Shown here: positions 8,151 through 16,049 of the stretch, piece after piece | How the letters are laid out: every line of letters starts with the position of its first letter | Numbering within the stretch: position 1 is the first letter of the stretch | Assembly: GCA_036567965.1 (NCBI GenBank) | Contig: DATCTN010000026.1 | Location: 248,001 to 312,000, forward strand | Direction: 5' to 3' | Origin: Candidatus Kryptoniota bacterium | GTDB lineage: Bacteria; Bacteroidota; Ignavibacteria; Kryptoniales; JAKASW01 | Length of the DNA: 64,000 bases | Notes under the pieces: model-generated | Databases searched by the model: none | Seen by the model: only the letters and a program-made list of their open reading frames with translations | Told to the model about the DNA's origin: nothing | Position numbers and translations under genes: made by a program

Positions 8151-9460
8151 TGTCGGAAGAAATCTCAAGCACACTTCTTTACGCGCGTGCAGGCGACCCG
8201 TCGCTTCCGAAAGTCATTCTTCCCGAAATCCCGGAGCTGAACAAGATAGAAGTATACGAGAGGAATGGTGGATACGGTGCTCTTAAGAAAGCGCTTTCGA
8301 TGGAACCGGATGCCGTAACCGATGAAGTCAAGAAATCTGGTCTCCGCGGAAGGGGAGGGGCAGCCTTCCCGACGGGCCTTAAATGGACCTTCATGCCCAA
8401 ACAAACTCCGAAGCCGAAATATCTTGCAGTCAACGCGGACGAGAGTGAGCCGGGCTCGTTCAAAGACCGCCAGATTCTTGAGTTCAATCCTCATCAGTTG
8501 ATCGAAGGAATCCTTATCGCTTCGTACGCGATGGGCGCAAGAGCAGCGTACATTTATGTTCGAGGTGAGTATTACAAATGGCTTAAGCTCCTGGAAAAAG
8601 CTGTGGAAGAATCATACTCGCACGGATACATAGGCCAGAATATTTGTGGATCGAATTATTCTGTCGACGTTTATGCCCATCGCGGGGCCGGTGCTTACAT
8701 AAGTGGAGAAGAAACCGGGTTGATGGAATCGCTCGAAGGAAAGCGCGGCTATCCGCGGGTTAAGCCGCCGTTCCCGGCGCAGAACGGACTCTGGGGAAAC
8801 CCGACTACTGTCAACAACGTTGAAACACTGGCCAACGTACCTGCGATCATCTCGAATGGAAGCGATTGGTTTCTGAGGATCGGAGCGCAAAAGCAACCTG
8901 GTACATTACTGTTCGGTGTGAGCGGTCATGTCAATAAACCGGGAGTGTTCGAGCTGCCAACCGGCACATTGCTCACCGACATCATATATAAATACGCCGG
9001 CGGAGTGCTCGGCGGCAAGAAGATCAAAATGGTGATCCCGGGTGGGACATCGATGCCGCCTTTGAGAGGTGACCAGATCGAGGGCGTGCGAATGGACGCG
9101 GAGTCGCTGAAAAGTGTCGGGAGTGCGATAGGAACCGGCGGCGTCATCGTCATGGATGAAGACACGAACTTGCTCAAGGTGCTCCTTCGGATCACGAAGT
9201 TCTACTGGCACGAGTCCTGCGGCCAATGCACTCCGTGTCGCGAAGGGACGGGCTGGATGCTGAAAATTTTCCAGCGATTAAGCGAAGGCGGCGGCAAGCC
9301 TCAGGATCTCGACCTTCTCGTGCGTGTCGCAAATAATATTGAAGGCAATACCATCTGTGCGCTCGGAGACGCGGCTGCCTGGCCGGTCAAGTTCACTATA
9401 CAGCGATTCAGGAAGGAACTGGAGGAAGAAATCTCGCGGCAAGCGCGCAATGCTGCGTGA
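8150..9460 (+). CDS. nuoF: NADH-quinone oxidoreductase subunit F
   Basis: NuoF holds the FMN, the NADH site and [4Fe-4S] cluster N3. The start at 8150 (MSEEISSTLL, 436 aa) is preferred over an upstream extension that only re-reads nuoE in another frame. The FMN/NADH glycine-rich loop is GLRGRGGAAFPTGLKW (about residues 64-79), the nucleotide-binding helix region contains NADESEPGSFKDR, and cluster N3 is bound by ESCGQCTPCREG plus the later Cys in GNTICALGD. It is the last nuo gene here: nuoG to nuoN do not follow, and the next gene is dut. Confidence 0.96.
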   Translation: MSEEISSTLLYARAGDPSLPKVILPEIPELNKIEVYERNGGYGALKKALSMEPDAVTDEVKKSGLRGRGGAAFPTGLKWTFMPKQTPKPKYLAVNADESEPGSFKDRQILEFNPHQLIEGILIASYAMGARAAYIYVRGEYYKWLKLLEKAVEESYSHGYIGQNICGSNYSVDVYAHRGAGAYISGEETGLMESLEGKRGYPRVKPPFPAQNGLWGNPTTVNNVETLANVPAIISNGSDWFLRIGAQKQPGTLLFGVSGHVNKPGVFELPTGTLLTDIIYKYAGGVLGGKKIKMVIPGGTSMPPLRGDQIEGVRMDAESLKSVGSAIGTGGVIVMDEDTNLLKVLLRITKFYWHESCGQCTPCREGTGWMLKIFQRLSEGGGKPQDLDLLVRVANNIEGNTICALGDAAAWPVKFTIQRFRKELEEEISRQARNAA

Positions 9461-9582
9461 GTCAATAGAATAGTGAGGCGTTCACGGAGTTCTTTTCCTC
9501 GAATGCGGTACCCGCTCGGCCAGGAAGAAGATCGCTCTCGCTGTGTAGCCCCGTGGCGCTGTCTCTTATCAAGGGAGCTGGC
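9461..9582. other. Spacer between nuoF and dut
   Basis: No gene and no clear terminator are seen. Part of the stretch lies in an open frame with dut (GTG at 9553), but the better ribosome-binding site is just before 9583. Confidence 0.4.
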
Positions 9583-10035
9583 GTGGAACAAATCTCTGTA
9601 AGAATTTTCAGGGTCTCTGAAGAGTTCAACGATCTTCCTCTCCCATCCTACATGACGGAGGGGGCGGCGGGAATGGATATATTCGCCGCTGTGAGCGAGC
9701 CGCTCACGATTCCTTCGATGACCACCGCGCTCGTCCCGACCAATCTGAAGATTGAGTTGCCGCCGGGTTTCGAAGCGCAGATCCGACCCAGAAGCGGTCT
9801 GGCTTTTCGCGACAAAGTGGTTATCCCGAATGCTCCCGGCACTATTGACTCGGACTACCGCGGAGAAATCAAGATCATCATGCTTAATCTCGGAAGTGAT
9901 CCTTTTATCGTTAACCGCGGTGATAGAGTTGCTCAATTGGTCATCGCACAGTACACACGCGTGCGCTGGGATGAATCGGTCTCTCTCGCGGAAACTCGCA
10001 GAGGCGAGGGCGGTTTCGGATCGACAGGCAAATAA
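9583..10035 (+). CDS. dut: dUTP diphosphatase
   Basis: Homotrimeric dUTPase that hydrolyses dUTP to dUMP and pyrophosphate, keeping uracil out of DNA and feeding thymidylate synthesis. All five family motifs are present: GAAGMDIFAA (I), RPRSGLAF (II), GTIDSDYRGEI (III, with the catalytic Asp), GDRVAQLVI (IV) and RRGEGGFGSTGK (V, the mobile lid). I place the start at the GTG at 9583 because AAGGGA (9571-9576) precedes it at normal distance; a GTG at 9553 would add ten residues. Length, 150 aa, is normal. The stop overlaps the next ATG by one base (TAATG), so it starts a tightly packed operon. Confidence 0.94.
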   Translation: MEQISVRIFRVSEEFNDLPLPSYMTEGAAGMDIFAAVSEPLTIPSMTTALVPTNLKIELPPGFEAQIRPRSGLAFRDKVVIPNAPGTIDSDYRGEIKIIMLNLGSDPFIVNRGDRVAQLVIAQYTRVRWDESVSLAETRRGEGGFGSTGK

Positions 10036-10775
10036 TGCCCATACTTGCGTATCATAAGGTGGACAATAAGTTCGAGTTCGGACTGACGAACGTCCGACCG
10101 AAATCCTTTGTCGCCCAGGTAAACGCACTTGTCGAACGGGATTTCCGGATTGTCGGTTCACCTGAAAATGCTCAGAAGAATCCCAAGGAGATCTGTCTGA
10201 CATTCGACGACGCTTATGATTGCTTTTACAGAAATGTCAATCCCTACCTGACTCTGAATAAAATGAAGGCTGTTGTTTTTGCCATAAGTGAATACGTCGG
10301 CCACTCCAATGATTGGGACATTCGTCTCTCGCGGAGATCCTTCTCTCATATGACTGCGTCACAGTTGAGAGAGATTTCCGAACTTGGGTTCGAAGTGGGA
10401 AGCCATACGTGCACGCACAGGGATTTGACCGCACTTGATGCTCCCGCATTGAAGAATGAACTTGTGAATTCACGAAAGAGACTGGAGGACATCGTCGGCC
10501 GACCGGTCAGATACTTGTCTTTTCCTTTTGGAAGGCATAACGCCGCGGTGGTAGCAGCCGCTCGAGAGGCGGGATACACCGGACTGTTCGGGCTCGGCTC
10601 CAGGGTCCGTCCGGGAGTTTTTGAAAGAGTGCCCGTATATAGAATCGATACAGTCGCCTCAACAAGTCGCAAGGCATCATTGAACAGGGCGGAAATCTTC
10701 AAAAGTGATTTGATTCATTCATTTGCATACATTTCTGCAATAACTTCTTCATGGCGAACCGGAAAAGACTCGTGA
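10035..10775 (+). CDS. Polysaccharide deacetylase (NodB-fold) family protein
   Basis: Carbohydrate esterase family 4-type protein of 246 aa that would remove N-acetyl groups from a glycan. The catalytic base and first metal ligand are in TFDDAYD (Asp58, Asp59), the two histidine ligands are in SHTCTHRDL (His124 and His128), and the C-terminal catalytic loop is SFPFGRH. There is no signal peptide, so it is either cytoplasmic or acts on a lipid-linked or precursor sugar. It begins right at the dut stop. The downstream neighbour is a polytopic membrane protein of the AI-2E family, which could point to an envelope glycan role, but this is only an inference. Confidence 0.85.
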   Translation: MPILAYHKVDNKFEFGLTNVRPKSFVAQVNALVERDFRIVGSPENAQKNPKEICLTFDDAYDCFYRNVNPYLTLNKMKAVVFAISEYVGHSNDWDIRLSRRSFSHMTASQLREISELGFEVGSHTCTHRDLTALDAPALKNELVNSRKRLEDIVGRPVRYLSFPFGRHNAAVVAAAREAGYTGLFGLGSRVRPGVFERVPVYRIDTVASTSRKASLNRAEIFKSDLIHSFAYISAITSSWRTGKDS

Positions 10776-10794
10776 AAATGAAGGGCTGGCTTTT

Positions 10795-12075
10795 ATGACA
10801 CTGGAACGTTCAGAAGAATCTCGCGTCGAGGGAGAAGAGCTTAAACCAGTTGAAAAACATGACCAGGATTATAGCACGCTCCTGACTTCATTCTTCAAGA
10901 AAGGGGAACTTCCCCTCCTCATCGTCGCTTTGCTCCTTCTGGTTGTCCTCGGATATAGCGTTCGCGAAATCTTCAATCCGATTCTCGTTTACCTAGTATT
11001 CCTGGTAGCCACCTACCCGCTGAGGCACGAATCCAGAGTCAGGCACATAATTCTCCTCGCTACAATTCTTTTCGGTACTTGGTTCTTCATAGAAGTTTCA
11101 AATGCGGTTCTGCCATTTGTCGTGGCATTCATACTCAGCTTCATCTTTACTCCCGTTGTGGATGCGATGGCACGCATCAAAGTTCCCAGGGGAGTGACCA
11201 TAATCCTGATACTTCTCGTGCTCCTGGGAATACTTGTGGCGCTTTCCATTTTCCTTCTGCCCATGGTGTTTCAGCAATTCCAGACCTTCCTGACGTCGAT
11301 TCCGACTCTGACTACGGAGGTCAGCAACTCGCTGAACAATCTGGTAAACAAGGGATTCCTCGGCTTCGCGCCGGAGAGCCAGGGCTTGCAACAAGCGATC
11401 ATCTCCGAGATCTCCACCAGGATCGAAGACGTCACCCGTGCGATTCCCAACGGCATTTTGAATTTCGTCGCGCAGGCGGCGACTGCGTCCACAAAAATGC
11501 TAAACCTAGTTCTGGTCCCGTTCCTGAGCTTCTACATCATGAAGGATTTCGGGCTGATCAGGTATAGAGTCAAAATGCTTTTCCCGAGAAGGTACCGGAA
11601 GACGGCCTCTGATGTCTACGCAATCGTCGACCGCATACTCGGAAGTTATCTTCGCGGGGCCTTGATGGTCGCGTTCATTAACTCGGTCGTGATCTCGTCA
11701 CTGATGACTGTGGCAGGTGTGAAGTATCCGTTGGTCATCGGCCTGATTTCGGGCTTGCTGGATATGATACCCTATTTCGGAGTGATCGTAAGTATGTCTG
11801 TCGCAGCGTTGATAGCGCTGTTCGGCGATAACCCGGGCTTCCAGGTAATTATGGTACTCTTTTCGTTCCTCGGAATGAACCTGATGGAAACGACAATTCT
11901 TTACCCGAAAATAATCGGCTCAAAGATCGGAGTACATCCCGTCCTATTGATTCTCGCCCTTCTTGTCTTTGGGTATTTCATGGGATTCCTCGGGCTCCTC
12001 ATCGCAGTGCCTGCAACCGCGATACTGATCGGTCTCCGGAAATATTACGAACAAAACCTCAGGCCCGCTCCTTGA
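10795..12075 (+). CDS. AI-2E family membrane transporter
   Basis: A 426-residue protein of the AI-2E/PerM-like exporter family. After about 35 polar residues there is a pair of helices (about 36-75), another pair (80-115), a long amphipathic periplasmic or cytoplasmic segment (about 150-235), and the C-terminal helical bundle typical of the family with PLVIGLISGLLDMIPYFGVIV (about 312-332) and PVLLILALLVFGYFMGFLGLLIAVP. The family includes autoinducer-2 exporters and sodium/proton antiporters, so the substrate is unknown. It ends in a TTGA overlap with the next gene. Confidence 0.87.
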   Translation: MTLERSEESRVEGEELKPVEKHDQDYSTLLTSFFKKGELPLLIVALLLLVVLGYSVREIFNPILVYLVFLVATYPLRHESRVRHIILLATILFGTWFFIEVSNAVLPFVVAFILSFIFTPVVDAMARIKVPRGVTIILILLVLLGILVALSIFLLPMVFQQFQTFLTSIPTLTTEVSNSLNNLVNKGFLGFAPESQGLQQAIISEISTRIEDVTRAIPNGILNFVAQAATASTKMLNLVLVPFLSFYIMKDFGLIRYRVKMLFPRRYRKTASDVYAIVDRILGSYLRGALMVAFINSVVISSLMTVAGVKYPLVIGLISGLLDMIPYFGVIVSMSVAALIALFGDNPGFQVIMVLFSFLGMNLMETTILYPKIIGSKIGVHPVLLILALLVFGYFMGFLGLLIAVPATAILIGLRKYYEQNLRPAP

Positions 12076-12755
12076 GTTCGACGCTATACATCGTCTCCAC
12101 TCCCATAGGCAATTTCGACGACATAACGCTGAGGGCGCTCAACGTTCTCAAGCAAGTCGATTTTATTATCTGTGAAGAGTTTAAAGAAGGAAACAGACTT
12201 CTGCGGTATTACGGTTTCGATAAGCCGCTCGAGGCATTGAACGAGCATAATGAAGCAAGGGATGCAGAAGCGACAGTCGATAGAATAAAAGAAGGTGCGG
12301 AGGCGGCACTTATCTCGGATGCGGGCACACCGGTGTTTGCCGATCCTGGCGCTAAGCTGATACACCTCGCTCTGAAGAAAGGCGTCAGAGTCGTTCCAAT
12401 CCCGGGAGCTTCGTCACTCCTCGCGGCACTCGTGGTCTGCGATTTCAATATCGGTTCTTTTTACTATGCCGGATTTCTTCCGAGAAAACGCGATGAAAGG
12501 CAGCAGGCACTGAAGAAGCTGCATTCACTCGGTAGCGTCTCCATTATCATGGAGGCTCCTTACAGGTTTAAAGCGCTCATGGAAGACTGTCTCAAGACCT
12601 TCGGTTCCGACCGGCGCGCCGTCGTAGCAATAGATCTGACGATGCCGACTGAAAAGATAATCCGTGGTTCGCTAAGAGAAATTGAAAAGGAATTTTCAAG
12701 AACGCCTTTTAAGGCAGAATTTGTCCTGGTCATCGATGGCGAAAAGAAGACTTAG
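12072..12755 (+). CDS. rsmI: 16S rRNA 2'-O-methyltransferase RsmI, short form
   Basis: RsmI methylates the ribose of C1402 in 16S rRNA in the decoding centre, using SAM. The tetrapyrrole-methylase fold is seen from IVSTPIGNFDDITLRAL (near residue 7), the SDAGTPVFADPG loop and the IPGASSLLAAL segment. Length is 227 aa, whereas typical RsmI has about 280; the missing part is the C-terminal region, and the frame ends cleanly after VLVIDGEKKT, which looks like a natural end of the methylase core. Start is TTG inside the stop of the AI-2E gene (TTGA, 12072-12075), with coupled translation expected. Confidence 0.85.
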   Translation: MSSTLYIVSTPIGNFDDITLRALNVLKQVDFIICEEFKEGNRLLRYYGFDKPLEALNEHNEARDAEATVDRIKEGAEAALISDAGTPVFADPGAKLIHLALKKGVRVVPIPGASSLLAALVVCDFNIGSFYYAGFLPRKRDERQQALKKLHSLGSVSIIMEAPYRFKALMEDCLKTFGSDRRAVVAIDLTMPTEKIIRGSLREIEKEFSRTPFKAEFVLVIDGEKKT

Positions 12756-13059
12756 TCTGGTTCTTGCCTCGGCATTGCTTATCGTGTCTTGTGCTCCCAG
12801 GTCCCCCATTCCTCACGCGAAATTCGTCGAGCTATATGTGCGGCTCCAGCTAATAGATGCCCGGTATGGAAAGGACCCGCTCATCCAAAAGGCTATGGCA
12901 GATTCTCTTCTTAAAGCCTTCAATGTTGACCAGAAGCTCATAGATTCGACCATTGCATGGTACGGTCGGGATCCCGAAAGGCTGCGCTCGTTTTTCGATG
13001 ATGCTCAAAAAAAGATGGAGGAGCTCCGGAGTTTCAGCCCGAAGCAGCAGAACCGATAA
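12736..13059 (+). CDS. Small lipoprotein, DUF4296-like
   Basis: A 107-residue predicted lipoprotein. The start ATG at 12736 gives a short basic N-terminus (MAKRRLS), a hydrophobic stretch, and the lipobox IVSC, so Cys19 would be lipidated and the protein anchored in the outer or inner membrane. The rest is helical with the pattern FVELYVRLQLIDARYGKDPL, resembling the DUF4296 family of FCB-group lipoproteins; this match is from memory of the pattern. It overlaps the end of rsmI by 20 bases and its 3' end overlaps the 3' end of recQ on the other strand by 26 bases. Confidence 0.7.
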   Translation: MAKRRLSLVLASALLIVSCAPRSPIPHAKFVELYVRLQLIDARYGKDPLIQKAMADSLLKAFNVDQKLIDSTIAWYGRDPERLRSFFDDAQKKMEELRSFSPKQQNR

Positions 13060-15637
13060 GCTTTGAAACAAGGATCACTTCGGACAATTCACAATCACCA
13101 GCGTTCCTTCTTGCTTCCGCGAAGTCCTTCCCTCCGATTAACTCTGATTTGATCCGCGCGAACTTCTTTCTATCTATCAATTTGGCCAGATCAATTTTCA
13201 ATCCCATTTCCCCGAGTCTCTCGAGCGTCTCGATGACCTCTTGAAGCGACACGGAGAGTGCCTCCGCGATTTCGACCGCCGTTGGTCCCTCAAGGAATAA
13301 TTCGTATATCCTTCTCTCGCTTTCTGAGAGGTCGTGGCCTTGCACCGGACTGTGATCGAGACAGACCTGCAGGAGCCGCTCGGCTGTGGCCGCCGAATAT
13401 ATGGTGTTCCCGGGAACGCAGCTGTAAATTGTGCCCAATTCGACAGGCCTTTCGTTCGCAATCCTTGCAAGATTGGCATCGGTGCATATTAGGAATACCG
13501 GAACACGGAACTCTGCGGCAAGCAATTTCCTCTCATCTCGTAAAGCCTTATGGAGTCCTTCTCTGAATATCCGGATCTCCCGGGTCGGCTTGCTGAATCC
13601 ATTGACAAGAAAACTCTCGCCATCTTCAGTTATTGAAACTGTCGGTCTGAAGGTCCCGATCTTTGAGAGATAGTTGCGGGCGAGAAGATAGTCGAATGCT
13701 GAATAGACTACCTGCGCGGGTATAACAGAAAATATTCCACCAAATTCGATTTGCAGGTCCGAGTGCAGCTTCTTTGCATCTGCTTTGTCTAGAAGCATCC
13801 TGCAATAAGTCGTCCGCCCGAACTTTCCATGAGTCTTGCTGACGAGCGCGAGGACTTTCGAATAAATCTCTTGCGGATTGCGGAATGAATCGCCTACCGC
13901 ACTCTCCGTGAAGTAAGCGTGACTGATAGTGCAGTTGTCGCAATTTCCGCAGCCGTTTTCAGTCTCTCTTGCGCCGAAATATCTCAATACGAAATCAGTC
14001 CTGCACGATGTGGCCCTGGCATATTCCACCATCAGGCTGAGACGGCCTTTGGCCTTCTCACGCAGCTTCTCGATTTGTGAAACGTTGATCGGGAGCCTCG
14101 AAATCTCGTACCGCGGCGCGAGCATCCGGAAGCTAACTCCTTCCGTCGGGGGTTTGTATTCGAGAATGCCCGATCGGGTCAAGATGGATAGCGTGCGGGA
14201 TACGCTGGACACTGGTAGTTCAGTCTTGCCGGCCAGGTCGATAAGTGAGATCGGCTGGCGGGCTGAGAACATTGAATTACCATGGACGCGAAGGAGTGCG
14301 TCGAGTACGGCATGGCTGTCGCTGGAAGAGGTCCGATCCATCGCGCGCCTGTAGCCCGGCATGTCGAGCTTCGATTGAACGTACGCGTTGCCCGAGATGC
14401 TCGGCATAATTTTGATGAGGTTCGCCTGTGTCATGATGCGAAGCACCGAGCTGATTATGCGCGCCGGGAGTTTGGTCGTTTCGGCGATTTGATGGATCGA
14501 TGCAGTAAGGTATTCCTCTGCCTTGACCCCCACCGGCATCGAGAGCGAGTCGAAAAGTCCCGCATAGACCTTGAAAATCTCTTCTCCCTCAGGATAAAGC
14601 GTCTTGATAAAATACTCCTGAATTGATACGTCCCGCTTGTGGTAAAGGAGTATGCACTCGGCGGATCTTCCGTCTCGCCCGGCTCGGCCCGCTTCCTGAT
14701 AATACGCCTCCAGCGTTCCGGGAATTTCGTAATGGATCACGAATCTTACATTCGGCTTGTTTATTCCCATTCCGAACGCGTTTGTCGCAACCATCACGCG
14801 ATCGCTTCGAAGGAATGCGTCCTGGGAAGTCGCGCGTTCAGATTCACTCAAACCGGCATGGTACCTGAGCGCGGGAATTTTTCTCGAGACGAGGAATTCA
14901 TGAAGCTCATCCACGCTTTTTCTTGTCGCTGTGTATATGATCCCGGAACCGGTCTGCCTCTCCGCGTGATTCAGAATCGTTAGTGTCTTATTTGTCTCGA
15001 CCGAAACCTGGAATGAAAGATTATCGCGATTAAATCCGCGGACATAGACCCTCGGCTCGCGCATTCTTAGTTGAGCGATTATGTCGTCCTGGACCTCCGG
15101 TGTCGCCGTTGCCGTAAGCGCGAGTATCGTCGGATTGCCGATCTTTTCGGAGAACTCCGGTATTCTCATGTAATGAGGTCTGAAATCATGTCCCCATTGA
15201 CTGACGCAATGGGCTTCGTCTACCGCGAGGAGCGATACCCTCACTTGAGAAAGCGAATCGACGAACTTCTTCGCCTCCAGCCGCTCCGGAGCAACGTAAA
15301 GCAATTTCACTTTTCCCGCCCGTACAAGCTGCATTCTGGTATGCATCTCGTCCAGCTCCAGTGTGCTGTCGAGTTGCGTTGCGATCAACCCGTTTCTGTT
15401 TATCTGCGCCACCTGATCTTTCATGAGACTTATGAGAGGAGTGATTACAATCGTCAAACCGTCCAGGAGCATGGCAGGCAGCTGATAACAAATCGATTTC
15501 CCACCGCCTGTCGGCATCACGACAAGACTGTCGAACCCGTTCATCACCGAGTGTATGATTTCAATTTGCCCGGGCCGGAATTCTTTCAAACCGAAAAATT
15601 TTTCCAGCCCTTTTTCAAGCCGATCCGTTGATACCAT
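13034..15637 (-). CDS. recQ: ATP-dependent DNA helicase RecQ, long form
   Basis: RecQ unwinds DNA 3' to 5' in recombination and replication-fork repair. Motor motifs: Q-motif region with FRPGQ (about 20-24), Walker A TGGGKS (43-48), DEAH box DEAHCVSQWGHDFRP (140-154), and motif VI region HYEIPGTLEAYYQEAGRAGRDGR. A zinc-binding module follows, with Cys in SCRTDF and NGCGNCDNC, then a winged-helix RQC domain, an HRDC domain (LRDERKLLAAEFRVPVF to about residue 740) and a C-terminal helix-turn-helix region (ESERRIYELFLEGPTAVEIA). At 867 aa it is longer than E. coli RecQ (609), and about 90 of the extra residues are the C-terminal HTH part. Start is ATG at 15637. Confidence 0.92.
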   Translation of the reverse strand: MVSTDRLEKGLEKFFGLKEFRPGQIEIIHSVMNGFDSLVVMPTGGGKSICYQLPAMLLDGLTIVITPLISLMKDQVAQINRNGLIATQLDSTLELDEMHTRMQLVRAGKVKLLYVAPERLEAKKFVDSLSQVRVSLLAVDEAHCVSQWGHDFRPHYMRIPEFSEKIGNPTILALTATATPEVQDDIIAQLRMREPRVYVRGFNRDNLSFQVSVETNKTLTILNHAERQTGSGIIYTATRKSVDELHEFLVSRKIPALRYHAGLSESERATSQDAFLRSDRVMVATNAFGMGINKPNVRFVIHYEIPGTLEAYYQEAGRAGRDGRSAECILLYHKRDVSIQEYFIKTLYPEGEEIFKVYAGLFDSLSMPVGVKAEEYLTASIHQIAETTKLPARIISSVLRIMTQANLIKIMPSISGNAYVQSKLDMPGYRRAMDRTSSSDSHAVLDALLRVHGNSMFSARQPISLIDLAGKTELPVSSVSRTLSILTRSGILEYKPPTEGVSFRMLAPRYEISRLPINVSQIEKLREKAKGRLSLMVEYARATSCRTDFVLRYFGARETENGCGNCDNCTISHAYFTESAVGDSFRNPQEIYSKVLALVSKTHGKFGRTTYCRMLLDKADAKKLHSDLQIEFGGIFSVIPAQVVYSAFDYLLARNYLSKIGTFRPTVSITEDGESFLVNGFSKPTREIRIFREGLHKALRDERKLLAAEFRVPVFLICTDANLARIANERPVELGTIYSCVPGNTIYSAATAERLLQVCLDHSPVQGHDLSESERRIYELFLEGPTAVEIAEALSVSLQEVIETLERLGEMGLKIDLAKLIDRKKFARIKSELIGGKDFAEARRNAGDCELSEVILVSKLIGSAASG

Positions 15638-15850
15638 TTAACTAATTTAGTCACCCGCGGATGAAAACAGAAAATCTTCCGCGGCTGGACAAGTCCCATT
15701 TCAACGAGACACGTGCATTGATTCACTCACTCCTCAAAGGCAGGAAGAATTGTACTTCAACCTATTGGCGGCTGAAAGAAATCTCAACGTCCCGTCGACT
15801 CCTTTTTCAAAGGGTTGGAGAGACTTTTTTGTGCGTTCAGTCATTGCAAT

Positions 15851-15867
15851 AGTCACGTCGGGTGACT
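15851..15867. repeat. Short inverted repeat, possible operator
   Basis: AGTCAC and GTGACT separated by five bases. The perfect 6-base arms could be a regulator site upstream of the candidate promoter at 15912; chance occurrence cannot be excluded. Confidence 0.3.
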
Positions 15868-15911
15868 TAATTCAAGTGCTATTTCAGGGCAGTCGTGCTG
15901 ATAGCAGCTTG

Positions 15912-15940
15912 TTGAGCGGCAATTCAAACTAACTTATAAC
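15912..15940 (+). promoter_or_regulatory. Candidate promoter of the T9SS beta-helix gene
   Basis: TTGAGC (15912-15917), a spacer of 17 bases, then TATAAC (15935-15940). This gives a leader of about 100 bases before the ATG at 16050, where AAAGGAG (16037-16043) is the ribosome-binding site. Confidence 0.45.
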
Positions 15941-16049
15941 TGACTTCATTCACCAGGGAGAGATGCAACTGCGTGCATGCCATCCAGGGCGTTTTCCTCT
16001 CTTCAATATCAAATCACGGAGTTTACAGTTCTTGAGAAAGGAGCTTAAA

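Larger units (their letters stand above)
15638..16049. other. Divergent intergenic region, recQ and T9SS gene
   Basis: No convincing gene; short frames here have no signal peptide or recognisable motif. It carries the promoter region for the beta-helix gene (see the 15912-15940 entry). It also has an inverted repeat AGTCAC-gtcgg-GTGACT at 15851-15867, about 45 bases upstream of the -35, in a position where a regulator could bind. Confidence 0.5.
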
